Source: Stratiolaelaps scimitus
Taxonomy: Eukaryota; Arthropoda; Arachnida; Mesostigmata; Laelapidae
Assembly (NCBI GenBank): GCA_019614645.1
Contig: JABWDB010000005.1
Location: 11,254,001 to 11,318,000 of the forward strand
Direction of reading: 5' to 3'
DNA length: 64,000 bases
Under the pieces are notes generated by a model. That model worked only from the letters and a program-made list of their open reading frames with translations, did not search any database and was not told where the DNA came from. Position numbers and translations under genes: made by a program. Positions 12,247 to 23,257 of the stretch are shown here, piece by piece. Position 1 is the stretch's first letter. Each line of letters starts with the position of its first letter.

Positions 12247-12495
12247 TCATGAATCACCCATAAAGGAACAAAATATTATTGATGCTAAAATCACACTGAC
12301 TCGTAAATAAGTCCACGGATATCCAAGTACTCCATATTCGTCTGGTCCAGTATTAATGGCAACAAAGGCATCCAGCATATTTCCTCTGCTGTGTCGACTA
12401 CGTCTGCACAGCTGCGCATTCTCCCCCCGAAGAGACGACGCTGCTAGGGCGTATGGCGGTAGCAGCAGCAGCAGCAGCAACTCCACTAGAATCAT
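12247..12495 (-). CDS. Candidate first exon of a secreted protein, weak
   Basis: From an ATG at 12495 the frame encodes a textbook-looking signal peptide: a short start, seven consecutive Leu, then PPYALA before a possible signal peptidase site. A basic segment (RRSRHSRG) follows, then DAFVAINTGPDEYGVLGYPW. The Leu run is encoded by a (CTG)n repeat, which would make a fake signal peptide in any frame, and this weakens the call. A donor-like GTGTGA follows the YLRVS segment, after which the frame continues as AT-rich sequence. A plus-strand frame (12092-12310) overlaps the 3' end. Confidence 0.22.
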   Translation of the reverse strand: MILVELLLLLLLPPYALAASSLRGENAQLCRRSRHSRGNMLDAFVAINTGPDEYGVLGYPWTYLRVSVILASIIFCSFMGDS

Positions 12496-12866
12496 CCAAA
12501 CACCAGGTTGCTTCTCAGCGTTTCGATGACGGGGCGGGGGGGTCTAGGGACGGCGAGGCCATCCAACCAGCTAGAGTGCGTAGGGGCGTTAAGTGGCGTG
12601 GCGTAGCGTAGCGTGTAGATTTCAATCGTGAGTGAGTGTGCATTTCGCCTTCAAATCTTCCACGCACGAAGCCTGCGCCACACGCCGCCCATCGGCCGCA
12701 TCCTCCTCGGTGCCAGTCGGTGCCAGCTCTTCCTTTGCCTTCTTTTGCGCCTCCTCGGCTATTGCCTTCGCTCTGCCTCGCCGAATGGTGGCACCTTCCT
12801 CTCGAACTGTCGCTGCATCGCATCCTCTCGCGTACAGACACAACACTCTGCTTTCGGCAGCACCCG

Positions 12867-12922
12867 AACGTCTCTCTCTCTCTCTCTTGGTCCCCCCCCA
12901 GCTCTCCTCTCTCTCTCTCTCT
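12867..12922. repeat. Two (CT)n microsatellites
   Basis: Two CT runs of about 20 and 16 bases separated by a C-rich spacer. Confidence 0.88.
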
Positions 12923-14638
12923 AGCTCTCTCCCTCTTTCTCTCACTCATCATTCTCGTGTTCATGGCCACACATCCATTCCGCATTCATTCCATGTGGTC
13001 ATCAGCAGTATCAGCAGTAGCATCAGCAGCTTGTCTCGCTCTTACTTTCTTCACTCGATTTCTCTCTCCATGTTTCTTGTCTGTTTGCCTTTCAGTGGCT
13101 CGTTCGTTTTCTCGCTCTCGTCATGTCTGCGAGCTTCTCCTTCATACGTTCGTTTGTAAAACAATTAATCACGAATCATCAACCAGCGAGCGGCAAGGGG
13201 ACAGGGCGTTTGCAGCAAGGGGGCAGCAGGAGTGGCCAAGGCGACCAAATGAGTCCTGAGTGTAGAGTGGGGAGGATAGGTGTTGCGCCGCTTGGAGCCT
13301 GCAGACATCAACAATCTTCGGCATCAGCTCCGACAGGAGTATGGAGCATCGCGTTCGGTCGTCGTCTTTAATCGTCATCGTCATGATCACCATGAGGAAA
13401 TTCGAGAAGGATGCGGAGTTTGAGTGTGAGAGGCAATGAAGTTACAGTGCATTCATCCATATCACAGCGCCGATGAGCACACAAACGAACGCAGTGTATG
13501 CAAGCCCATTGGCAGGACACAGTTCAACCGGCCACAGCGCTTGCTGCCATGCTGATGAGCTATCGTACTATAGGGGATACGGATGGCAGCGGGTACAGTA
13601 AAACTGCGCCATAACTGAAAGACAAGCCTTATTTCCCGCAAGGGAGATTAGGACACAGGAAGTCCCACAAAGCACGGCGGCGACTATCTTATGTTAGTAC
13701 ATTGATCTCTGGCGCACAAGTGGCAAAAGGATTCACGAATTTCGTGCAATTCACCTACGTTTTGTACCACCTGCGCCTTAGCAATAAAAAAACGTACCCG
13801 AAGATTATCACTATGTCCGTCTAAATGAACGTTAAAGGCAACATACATACATTACGTTACAGCAGGGAAGTGTTCTTGTCGGGTGTCTTTAACAGGAACA
13901 ATACGACTATCTGGGCATGACCAATCAACCCTTTTTACTTACTTTTTGGCAACACATAATTTTACACAAGGTTTAACTCTGCCGGGCCTGCTAGTTAACT
14001 CTGCTAGTGTTGCTATCACTGACAAAGCGTAAACGCCAAGGGAACGTGGGTGCAAAACGCGGTCAGAGTCGATACCACCTCGAGAAGTTTGCGCATTCGA
14101 CGTAGTAATAGACCCATTGTAACTCCCGGCTCAGGGGCCTAGTCTTTCCCTTTGCTTCCCCTTATAGACAACGCGCTGTATTGCTCATCTCGATTTCCTC
14201 CCCTCGGATCTTCTCCCCCTGTATTTTGCCTGCCCCAGAGCGCAACGGTCGCACCTCCCTAGGATCGCGCTGCGACTCACGAAGACAACATCGGAGCTGT
14301 GCGAGTTCCCGAGTTCGACGGCACGAGAGAGAGAGAGAGAGAGGCGGTGAAAACCGAGAGTCTCACTTCAACACCTTTCTCCCATCCAGCGGCCCCAGCA
14401 CCCTCGTCGGCGCCCTGCCGACTCCTCCGCTAACCTTCGCGCGGCGCGATCCTTCTTTGGATTGGTAGGCAGAGATGTTCGCACTTCGGTATGCCAGCCA
14501 GTGACGGAGCGAGCGCGCGCGCTCGCCATCTAGCTCCGTCAATCTCGAAGTGGCAGCCCCCGAACTGCTGCGGGGACGAGGAGAAGCAACCCGATAAATT
14601 TAGATACGCGAGAAGGCAACTCGACGGAACAGCCCGCC

Positions 14639-14662
14639 AGGCTGGCTGGCTGGCTGGCTGGC
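14639..14662. repeat. (GGCT)n tetranucleotide repeat
   Basis: Six tandem GGCT units. Confidence 0.92.
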
Positions 14663-16472
14663 GGTCTCGTAGGCGCCGTCCAAAGAGCGATTGTGCGTAA
14701 CCGAGCCGCAACTGTCTGAACGCTGCTGCCCATACCTATCTCACGACCCTACTTCGGGGTAATAGATTGAGTAAATGAATCAGATGAGGTGGCGGGCATT
14801 GACGGCGGGCCGGCGGGTTAGCGGGCACACCTGCAGCGGAGTGACGGAGGCTTTGTGGGGCCGTCAGCAGGTGGTGGATCTTCACAGATCACACTTGAGG
14901 GGGTGCTGCTCCGATCCGATTTGAACATCGCTCAAGCAGGCGTTCATGAGGAATCATCTTGACAGCCAGCAACGAGGTGGCCGGGCAACAAGGCTTCGAA
15001 TTGAGAGAAGTGTCTATTTTCTAACTTCAAAACATCGATCGGGGATCTGCATGAAACTATTAGCAGGCTCTGCAGCGCTTGAGCGTCGATTAAGAATGGA
15101 GCAGAAACTACTGCTGGGTGACTAGATTAGATCTATAAAGGTCACAACATTATTATTAGCTTGGCAGACGACCAGCACAGCAGTTTTAAATGCAGCATCT
15201 GGTGGCTATTGATGAACAAGGGACGAATCTCTAGAAGCTGTTTTTTAGATATTTTTCTACAATTTTATAGATATTGTTATTTGAGTTGTTTTGCTTTGAG
15301 TTAACATAAATAATCATAGAAATTGGTGTAATGTTTTATATTTGAAACTAATTGATAGATTTGGGTTGACTGATGCCTGTCTGTATCTTATATTTCAAAT
15401 CGATCTTGTCGCGTTACCACTTTCACTTAACTTGTACTGCCAGCGTGGATCACCTGTGTGCGCAGGGTTGCCACGCTCATCAGAAAACCGCTATGATGTG
15501 GCATCATCGTCACAGAGCCGATGCCGATAATGCGAAGGATGCGGAACACGAACCTCGTTCCCACCCGCCGCCGCCCCGTACAATTTCTCCTTCGTTGGCT
15601 CGCCGGCAACAGCCGACATTTCCCGAATCGGTCAAGTGCAGCGGCAGTAGCAGCAGAAACCTTAGCATTACCGCTGACCACCTCCCAATGCTGGCCAAGT
15701 ACAGCTGTACCAGCGCCGTCCTCCCACGAGTACACGATTCCACCTCGAGCAATCTTTTTCTCTCTCTCTCTCTCTCTGTGTTTCTCTCAACGAAATCATG
15801 CACTACGTCTCGTCTATGTCAGTCGTGTACATGTACGATCGCAGCGGCCACCATGCACCCCACCGCTGTTGAGAGACGCAATGACCACCACACAAATTTC
15901 TTCCTTACATACATACATGCGTACTGTTCATAAATGCGATGCCGGGCGAACACCAACGAGTCTCCGCCAGTCCGCCCGTGCGTGCTTGGGCGGTAGGCGC
16001 CCTGTGGCCAAATCGGTCAAGGGCCAGCACCGGCCGCGTGTGTTAGCTGGCGGTGTTCGCTGCCTCTGACCGGGGTGCGTGCGGACGGGTGGCGGTCGGT
16101 GCCGCCGGGGAAAAAAATGCAAAATGCGAAAATGGGAATCATTTGCCACCGGGAGAAATGGCAAAATTGGGAGCGAAATATCGCCCGAGCGTTCGCGGGC
16201 GAGAACGCAAAAGTAAAAGAGCAGAGCGTGCGCAACGAAACTACTACACTGGGCACAGGGGATTGTGGCGACGACGGCCGCTACAACCGACCGATCGGAT
16301 TTGCATTCGAATGACCCCGGCCACCACCAGCCGGGCGCCAGCATTGACAGGAAGCGCGGGGCACAACATTAAGCATAACAATACAGCTACAACTACTACA
16401 AGTGGCAAGGGTAGCCGGGAGCAGCCGGCGACCGATTGATGGGGTAAGTGTATGCGTGGTGGCCAGTGGGCG

Positions 16473-17054
16473 TTAACGGGGCCTGGGGTAGCGTTCAGCG
16501 TCGTCCACCTCCTGTTGAGCGAAGCGATGGTGTCGCTTGTGGCTCGCGCGGACGACCGCCGTATGCACGGCCACACAATAATCGTTGTATCTTCGTGTCG
16601 GAAGGGACGCCCGTGTTGTTGCTGCCGACACCCGCGACACGTGCAACTTCCACCGCACGAGAGAGGCGTATAACCCGTGCGTAGATCGAGATATAATATC
16701 TGCCAGTGACTTGGTTCCGCAGTTTGTTTGCTGAGGCATTTTGTCGTCTGTTGGCGAGACGAAGAAGGCCAAAGCAGAAGTGACTCGATGGATAGGAGAT
16801 CGAGTTATCCTGTGTTGTGCATGCGCCTGCCTCGTGAGAAGTCGCGTCGCAGCCGCTACGGATGCGGGAATCGATCTGCATATCCATTTTCTGTGGAATG
16901 CGCCGATCTGCGATAGCAGAACGTGAGGGATGGAGGAGCCGTTGAAGGCGAATACTCGCACGTCGTCATCGAAGACCTTTTGTTCAGCCTCGAGTGGTTT
17001 GATGTACGCGACAAAAATATTGGTACCATCTGCGTTTTCATCCCACCGTCCCAT
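16473..17054 (-). CDS. Candidate coding frame of 193 codons, unknown protein
   Basis: This is one of the three longest open frames in the window and is not built on a simple repeat. The ATG at 17054 is followed by a balanced N-terminal 70 residues (MGRWDENADGTNIFVAYIKP, then EAEQKVFDDDVRVFAFNG), rich in acidic and hydrophobic residues. The C-terminal third is Arg/His-rich. About 60% of codons end in G or C by eye. No signal peptide, membrane segment or known motif is visible. A frame this long is expected by chance about once in a window this size, and a plausible plus-strand exon (16920-17114) overlaps its start. Only one can be real. Confidence 0.28.
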   Translation of the reverse strand: MGRWDENADGTNIFVAYIKPLEAEQKVFDDDVRVFAFNGSSIPHVLLSQIGAFHRKWICRSIPASVAAATRLLTRQAHAQHRITRSPIHRVTSALAFFVSPTDDKMPQQTNCGTKSLADIISRSTHGLYASLVRWKLHVSRVSAATTRASLPTRRYNDYCVAVHTAVVRASHKRHHRFAQQEVDDAERYPRPR

Positions 17055-17114
17055 TTGACCTCTATCGACGGATACAAAGCGACTATAAACATCAAGCTCA
17101 TATTAAGGTGGTAA
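16920..17114 (+). CDS. Candidate 3' terminal exon, alternative to the minus-strand frame
   Basis: A CAG-type acceptor (GATCTGCGATAGCAG, ending 16919) opens a 64-codon frame in phase 0, ending at TAA 17112-17114. AATAAA follows at 17199-17204, 85 bases downstream, a normal distance for a 3' UTR. The product would be acidic then amphipathic (HVVIEDLLFSLEWFDVRDKN) and end in Trp. The polypyrimidine tract is weak. It lies antisense to the frame at 16473-17054 and is mutually exclusive with it. Family not recognised. Confidence 0.25.
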   Translation, partial: NVRDGGAVEGEYSHVVIEDLLFSLEWFDVRDKNIGTICVFIPPSHLTSIDGYKATINIKLILRW

Positions 17115-17198
17115 TGTTCGTTCACCAACTAACTTTCCATTTATCTTTGCCTTTACTGTAAATGATCGCGCTGACCAGTCCGATTTCGAGGTATGGCC

Positions 17199-17204
17199 AA
17201 TAAA
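17199..17204 (+). promoter_or_regulatory. Possible poly(A) signal AATAAA
   Basis: Canonical hexamer 85 bases past the stop of the plus-strand candidate exon at 16920-17114. Confidence 0.3.
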
Positions 17205-17965
17205 CACTGTCGAGATAATGAGTGCGGGCAGCAAGCGAGAGGCGGCTAGCTATGATAACTCCTTGCTAGCTGATTTCGTTGAGCTGTATCAGGCAGCACA
17301 GCATCGGCTGGTCGACTGCGATGCTCAGATAATAGTGGATCTGTCTGCTCGCCTCGGCCGACCGACCGGCCGACCGCCACAAATCTCCCCTTGACCATTT
17401 TGTTCCCTCTATCTTCGTCGCCGGTGTGCAAACTCGTCCTCGCTCGCGTGTATCTGCATGCGTGTGCGTGTGCCACTCGGTCTGTTTGCAGGGTTGTTAG
17501 ACAACCAGAGATCCGTCCGGTTCAGCGATACTCGCCATTCGCGGCGTCGGCCTGTCTCGTCGGCCCCTCAAATAACATGGTGACGGACATCGCGCCGCCC
17601 CGGCCAACTGGTTTACTCGGTCGCTCGAAAACGGAGCTGTCCTTCCTCCGTCTCCTGTCGTACGATAGGAAAATGGGCTTTCGGAGTAGCAGTGATGGGA
17701 ACCGTGATCCTGGTCGCAGTCACCACTGGTGCCGGCAGCGGAGGAGGCAAAGAAGGAATACTAGAGCGAGAGAGAGAGAGGCGGGGAGACCGGAGGATGG
17801 TCATGGACAAACGCCGTTCGTTCACTTTGCATGATGAATGGATTTTAATTACGATATCATCATTAGTGTGATTTGCATTTATTACTGGTTAGTAACAGTT
17901 AGCCGACCACTAGCGGCTGCAGCTACTACTGCTGGCTGGCGGGATCGTAGTCGGGTTGGTTTCAG

Positions 17966-18253
17966 CGGTGGGACCAGACGACCGCTGGTCATCGGCTGCT
18001 TGGCGGTCATCGGTGCGTCGTGTGCTCGGGAGCTGCTCCTCGGAGTCGGGTTTGTCGGATCTATCCACTCACTGGAGCAGGCCGAAGCTGGCCGGGCGCG
18101 GCGACGCCATCAAACCGCCGCCACAATGTGGCTACAGGCCACAACGCCGCCTACCAGTCACTCGGTATGGGTCCCGGCTACAACTGCAGCGGGTCCAGCA
18201 CAAGTGGTGGTGGTGGCGGCGGCGGTAGCGGTAACAGTCTGTGGGGATGGTGA
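17966..18253 (+). CDS. Candidate exon encoding a Gly/Ser-rich segment
   Basis: A good acceptor (GGGTTGGTTTCAG, ending 17965) opens a 96-codon frame in phase 0 up to TGA 18251-18253. A possible donor (GATG/GTGACC) lies just before the stop. The last 45 codons read NVATGHNAAYQSLGMGPGYN, then a Ser/Thr stretch and a run of seven Gly coded by mixed GGT and GGC codons, then NSLWGW. Mixed Gly codons fit selection on the protein better than pure repeat slippage. Low-complexity linkers like this occur in transcription factors and RNA-binding proteins, but no domain is visible. A second plus-strand frame (17838-18350) is also open here. Confidence 0.3.
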   Translation, partial: RWDQTTAGHRLLGGHRCVVCSGAAPRSRVCRIYPLTGAGRSWPGAATPSNRRHNVATGHNAAYQSLGMGPGYNCSGSSTSGGGGGGGSGNSLWGW

Positions 18254-19914
18254 CCATCTCACCATTAAGCTTTCGCGCTTGGGAACGCCATCGGCGGCAT
18301 CAGGCCGGTGGCCTGTCGGTGGTCAGAACAAGCCGACGCTGTCGGTCTGATTAGGATGCGGGGGGGGGGGGGTTCGGTGATGAAAGGGGGAGCGAACAGC
18401 GTGGGGTAGCAGGCCAGAGTGGGGCAACGAAACGAACGAAACAGGGAAACCCTGCTTGCCACAACCAGCCGGGACCTCTCGCGTGGTCTGAGCCGTTGGA
18501 TGTCTCGCAACGAGTTGAGTTAACTGTCGGTCACTGTCCATTCAGCCGGCAGGCAGTCACTCACTAATTTCATCCCTGTATTCCTATGTATTCCTACTAT
18601 AGTAGTCGGACAGTGAAAGCGATCGTAGCCATCGCTCCGTCGCTCCTATGGCATCCGTACGAATCTATTCGGTGTCCGTGGTGGCCAGCCAACCGCACGG
18701 CGGTTATACGTTACGTACGCCCGTACACGGTGCCAATGGCTGGAACCGCTGCCTGGCATAATAACATCTCATCAGGCATCATTAGGTTTTGCCCGTACGA
18801 TAATGTTTCGGTGAATGCCGGATGAGGGCACGGTGATCACCGTCGTTGGACCAACGAGAGTGGTCACTTGCTAGATTTTTGTGCTCCCCATCTTGATTAT
18901 GTGGCATTTGAACGAATTGTTGGCGGTGCTGTTACGGTAATCTGCTATGAACGAAGAACAATTTGGCTTCGACTTAGACAGATACGGATAAGCAAACTCC
19001 GTGAATCGTAACAAACGTTGCTTAGACTGACTCTTAATAGTCTTAGAGTTCGCGCTGTAATTTATCCTGTGGCGTTGCGGTACTGTGGGACATCCTCTAG
19101 ATATACTGATATACAATTCCCCAGATATTGCGGTGATGATATCCCGCTTTTGCGATACCATCGTCCTGTTACAGTTTGCACGCTGGATGCATGCTGCCGT
19201 AAATAAATCGATAGGACAAGAATCGATAAACTATGCATGTACATATGTACTAGCAAACAACAATTTTGCATTATTTTAGCTTTAGTCTAAACCTACTATG
19301 ATTACAGGTTATGACCTTCCACAAATCGAAACGTCTCTCATATTGAATGATTATCAGCAGTCAATGAAACACCAAATGCAGAGATTAATTCGATACCTTA
19401 AGTCATCGTATAGCACATCTATCTATATTCTACCAGGCTGATAGTGATAGCCAACGTCACCGAGAAGGACATGAACAACCCTCTTCAGATGTACAATAGG
19501 GATGATCGGACGTATCTACGGCTGTCTTGGAGCAGCGTCTGCCGGTGATCGAGTGTCTAGTGTGTGGGCCGAGCCGGACGGCCGAGTGTGATCTTGCATA
19601 CGCAATAAGCAGTGGCAAAATGCACCAGCAGGGTCGCGCAAACATCGAAGCAGCAAACAACAACACAACAACAACAGCTACAAATAAAGCCAGCTAGCTA
19701 CCCGAGGGGATCGTACGAGAGGGCGATGCAGGAGGAGTTCCGAAGTCATAGGGTGTCAGGCCCGGAGGGGAGCGTGCCAGCGGGGACGTGCGAACGCGTG
19801 CTCAATAGGGCCGAAGCGGAAAAGAGGCTCGTGGGTGAGAGTCAGATTGAAAAAGTGTGCGCAAACGCGAACTGTCCGTGTGGGTGCGGTGGTGGGTGCT
19901 GCCGCCAACAGCAG
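18254..19914. other. No convincing gene
   Basis: Holds a run of 13 G at 18360-18372, a 14-base perfect palindrome at 18830-18843 and AT-richer DNA to 19.45 kb. A Gln-rich plus-strand frame (19612-20034) runs into the minus-strand exon candidate at 19915-20148. I favour the minus-strand reading because of its codon bias. Confidence 0.5.
18360..18372. repeat. Homopolymer G13
   Basis: Uninterrupted G run, prone to length errors in assembly. Confidence 0.95.
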
Positions 19915-20148
19915 TCACAGCCCATGCCACACCGGCATGTTGCTGAAGGGGCGGATTGCGCCGTCGCAGCATTTGTCGCCGATTCTGGCGCAGTTGGTAG
20001 TACACGAAGCACAAGTGGTCACCAAATCGACTGATCCTGAATCCTCGTCGTCCAACAGCTCGTAGTGGCGGGAGCGATAGTGGGAGTGCTGGTGGTCGCC
20101 GTAGTGGTGGTGGAAGAAGTACATTTGAAGCATCGGGCTTGCGGAGAC
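19915..20148 (-). CDS. Candidate terminal exon, His/Tyr-rich then Cys-rich protein tail
   Basis: On the minus strand a pyrimidine-rich stretch ends in CTGTCAGTCAG (20151-20149 read CAG). It opens a 78-codon frame in phase 0 to TGA at 19917-19915. The peptide has a His/Tyr block (FFHHHYGDHQHSHYRSRHYE), an acidic turn (LLDDEDSGSVD), then five Cys in CASCTTNCARIGDKCC and a neutral end. Nearly all codons in the first half end in C, the strongest codon bias in the window. Soluble domain, linker or cytoplasmic tail are all possible; I cannot assign a family. Competing frames: plus strand 19612-20034 and minus strand 19802-20326. Confidence 0.38.
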   Translation of the reverse strand, partial: VSASPMLQMYFFHHHYGDHQHSHYRSRHYELLDDEDSGSVDLVTTCASCTTNCARIGDKCCDGAIRPFSNMPVWHGL

Positions 20149-20181
20149 CTGACTGACAGCTACGACAGCGACACATGGAGT

Positions 20182-20202
20182 GGCGGGCGGGCGGGCGGGC
20201 GG
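20182..20202. repeat. (GGGC)n tetranucleotide repeat
   Basis: Five tandem GGGC units. Confidence 0.9.
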
Positions 20203-20866
20203 ATAGAAGGGAAGCACAGAAGTGTGACTCGAACGAGAGGTGGCCGAAATTCAAATTCCGCGCGTGCATTGTAACTTTACTACACAACAAAATGTGTTCA
20301 CCACAACACGGCATGACAATACACACAGATTGGAGGGCGTGCTTTACGGACGATATGTCATATGGCTATGGTTATAGCAGGGATTTTCGCCAGACGACGA
20401 TCGATTATGATTCTAATTATCATTACCGCAATACACATTGCAGACGAAGCAGTGAAACATACCGCCCATAGTTCCAACATGTTGTTGAGAAGCGAGCCGG
20501 CCACACCCCAAGCCATCTCTCTGCAACGAAGTTTCTTCGTTCGGCCGCAAGAGCAAGACAACTCGATTCGCATAGCGAATCAGCCGAGACTAGCGAATCG
20601 GGGCCCAAACTGCAGCTATGGAAACAGGCATCACTCGTGTGCCAATCTTTTATATTCGTTTCCTCAAGTTGTGGCGATACGGCGCCAGGCGGCGGACTCA
20701 AGAAGCGAACGTTCGTTCACATAGCCCGCTACCCGGCTAGTGCCATCCAGTTCATAGCCGCAGCTGGTTCGCGCGCAAAACCATTCTACCTCCCGAACGT
20801 GGACCACTGCACCACTCCATGCGGTTGAATCTATCCGCTAGCGAGGAGTTGCTACCACTGCGACTT

Positions 20867-20893
20867 CTGCTGCTGCTGTTGCTGCTGCTGCTG
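20867..20893. repeat. (CTG)n trinucleotide repeat
   Basis: About nine CTG units with one TTG interruption. Confidence 0.92.
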
Positions 20894-22101
20894 GCACTGG
20901 TGCTGCATTGCATTTTTGATTTTTCAAATCTCCTACTAGTCTGCTAGCGACGCCTTACGCTCTCGCCTACACGCACTGCTCTCATCGTTCGCCTCCTCCG
21001 AGCAGCCTTCGTGGCCACATGCAACTTCAAGATGTAAAGTCAATCTTACCCTCGACTGCTCCCCGGACCTTAAGGGATAGCGAAGCGCAGGATGGGTCGG
21101 TTTGTATTGTATAATATACATATACCGTTCGGCCGTCGCCTCCGATGGATACCCCCAATGTTGTTTGATACCCCCGGCAAGAGCTGCTCACAGCAACAAT
21201 CGTTCCCTTCAAGCCCCAGATTCTCCTCTGCAACTCCAACCTGTACATTCTCCTGTCCAATCTCGTCCATGGTCGATATTCCCCCCGCGCCTGAGATGCA
21301 TGCGCGCTAACGGCATCAGCAAGCAGCTGAAAGGGCGAAATGGTGGCTGGCGGCGCCGATTGCGCCAGATATCTGACCTGACCGAAGAGAGCGTTAGTGG
21401 CAAAATGCACTGGCCGTGTGGCTGTCACCCACCTGCTGTGCCGTTCGATAGGACGGCACGCAAATAGCCGCCACTGGATTCGAGCAGAGTACAGGGGATG
21501 TCGATAGCGGAACTGCAGAACTGAAGGGTTGTGATCTGGATTTCATCAGATTGTATTCTATCACCTCGGTATGAGCTGGGCTGCCTGTGAGACTCTGTTC
21601 TTCATTTTTTTTAACGCACAATTTCAGTTGTATCATATATGAAGGCGCCTATATGCTGCAACTGTCAGACGTTGCTGCTCTGAGCTTACGAGTCACTCGG
21701 TTATAGTTAGCAACATCTAATTTGCTGGTGTCGTATCATCAAAACGTAAAGGTTTTGAGGGGGCCCCTCGCAAATCGTACGCCACAACGACGATTGGGAG
21801 CAGGTAATCTTCAATTAAAACAATAGAAATCGTACTCGACAGCCAAACATTGTCTAGGCGGCGAACAACAGTCGCCTGCGTGTCTATGAGTTTGGCTGTG
21901 TCAGCCCCCTACACCCAGCCGTGTTCACGAAATGCTCTCAAAAGCTAATTTTCCTTCGAGTTCGTGTGGCGGCAAGCGTGTCGCTTCGGTGACAATTGAC
22001 CATGCCGTTGAAAACTCATACAAGTCCTCCCACATCATCGTTCGTTTGCATTTCCTCTAATTTCAGCTTGTCGTTTCGAAGATCTATTTAGGATTCTCGC
22101 T

Positions 22102-22425
22102 CTAATGTTGTATTGTGTACCGGCGAGCTAAGGGTGGCCAGCCGCCCTTTGGACTCATTTTCCATAGTGGCCTGCCAGACGTGGCAAAATATCTAGTCGA
22201 TGGTGTCAGGGGGAAAATCGATCCACGGCCCAGCTCTAATATTCTCTTTCTCTCACCGAGGACGACACAATCCGCGATAACTCGGCAGTCTTCCACAGAT
22301 CTGCTCGGAACGAGATGATGATGGTACGATTCTAATCTCCGATCAATAAATGCGCGCCAGTCGACACCCAGGTTCGTGGCGCCGCGAGCTGCCGTCTCTA
22401 TAATATGTAATCGACGTGGAACGTT
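22102..22425 (-). CDS. Candidate terminal exon, unknown protein
   Basis: A pyrimidine-rich acceptor on the minus strand (TTCCGCTTGCCCTGCAAG, then AACG at 22425) opens a 108-codon frame in phase 0 to TAG at 22102. The peptide is mixed and basic, with VDWRAFIDRRLESYHHH, a middle segment DCRVIADCVVLGERKR and a C-terminal KGGWPPLARRY. Codon third positions are unbiased, and frames of this length are common by chance, so the splice site is the only specific support. No family recognised. Confidence 0.2.
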   Translation of the reverse strand, partial: NVPRRLHIIETAARGATNLGVDWRAFIDRRLESYHHHLVPSRSVEDCRVIADCVVLGERKRILELGRGSIFPLTPSTRYFATSGRPLWKMSPKGGWPPLARRYTIQH

Positions 22426-23138
22426 CTTGCAGGGCAAGCGGAACAAAGCCAAACAGTCATAGGGGCTATATAATAGACTCCTGATAAGCATAAACATAGC
22501 AGTGCTTCTGCAAGCATCCGTATATCGCGTAACGTTTGATAAAGGCACGTATCATAAACGTACAACATTTTCTATAATATATCTTTCTGCATTTCCAACA
22601 TTGAAGCATTAAGGTTTTTTTGGGACGAAAGGGACGAAAGGAAGAAATTCTCTTCAAACGTACGGACACCACCAGAAACATACCAATATCCATAAAAGTG
22701 GGCCGATCCAGTGCAGCGGGGGAGGGCTGACGTGGATGACGAAACGCGTCAACCTGCTAAAACAATCCTTTGCTGAGAGTGTATCTCTTCCCTAGAGTCG
22801 GCTTTACGCTTGGCACTGCTTCGATATCGATTAAGTTAAGGGTGAGAGCATTCAAGAGGCCACACATAGTTCCCCAAACCATAATTATATAAAAATAATG
22901 CATTTGGTACGTGCCTCCGAGCGATGTCAGCTATCCGGTCTGACCGATGAAGGATTAGGTTGATGCTAACCAATGGGCGTCGACAGTGTGTTGAGGACGA
23001 TTATTAAATTTAGACAAATACACTTTGACGCGTCGTGCACTGCGGGACCCGAGAGACGGCAAAGGACTTCGTAGATACTGTTCTTTTTATGGTGTGTTGC
23101 CATTCAGCGACCTTAGCCATCAGGCTTGGCAATTTGTC

Positions 23139-23192
23139 GACAATTGCAACGATTCACAACTGCAAAGACGGTTGCGAATCGTTGCAATTGTC
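23139..23192. repeat. Inverted repeat: 22-base arms, 10-base spacer
   Basis: Arm 1 (23139-23160) begins GACAATTGCAACGATTC. Arm 2 (23171-23192) is its reverse complement with one mismatch (A at 23156 opposite C at 23175). Two more pairs form inside the spacer, giving a stem of about 24 pairs and a 6-base loop. The inner AATTGCAACGATT core is perfect. The same fold forms on either strand. Confidence 0.93.
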
Positions 23193-23212
23193 CCCACGGG
23201 GTAGAAGGGATG

Positions 23213-23257
23213 TCTTACTGTGTAGAAGATCACTGACAAATCTTCTACTCCGTAAGA
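23213..23257. repeat. Second inverted repeat: 18-base arms, 9-base spacer
   Basis: Arm 1 (23213-23230) and arm 2 (23240-23257) pair at 16 of 18 positions around GTAGAAGAT. Mismatches fall at 23219/23251 and 23221/23249. It starts 20 bases after the first hairpin, and a 12-base perfect palindrome (CATTTGCAAATG, 23264-23275) follows it. Confidence 0.9.

Larger units (their letters stand above)
12496..16472. other. No convincing gene; GC-rich DNA with CT, GA and GGCT repeats
   Basis: Long overlapping frames at 12.6-13.3 kb on both strands come from the CT-rich composition. CT tracts lie near 12868, 12906 and 15760, a GA tract near 14327 and a GGCT run at 14639. A very good donor (GGG/GTAAGTG, GT at 16444-16445) has no clear exon before it and could end a 5' untranslated exon. 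Confidence 0.5.
20149..22101. other. No convincing gene; GGGC and CTG repeats
   Basis: Holds a (GGGC)n run at 20182-20202 and a CTG run at 20867-20893. Three frames overlap at 21.03-21.43 kb (two minus, one plus) with plausible composition but no usable splice or poly(A) context, so none is called. A strong acceptor (TTTCCTCTAATTTCAG, near 22050-22065) opens a phase-2 frame of about 20 codons only. Confidence 0.5.

Noticed and set aside
12636..13259. 207-codon plus-strand frame
   Set aside because: Most of it is Leu/Ser/Pro encoded by CT-rich sequence. Frames are open on both strands here, as expected from the composition. A Glu/Ala/Lys-rich minus-strand frame (12622-12945) also lacks splice context.
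15373..15933. 186-codon plus-strand frame
   Set aside because: Ends in CT-repeat-encoded Ser/Leu and overlaps open minus-strand frames. Composition is His/Pro/Ser-rich without bias.
21027..21428. 133-codon minus-strand frame with good-looking composition
   Set aside because: Two other frames over the same bases look equally plausible, third positions are unbiased and no splice or poly(A) context was found.
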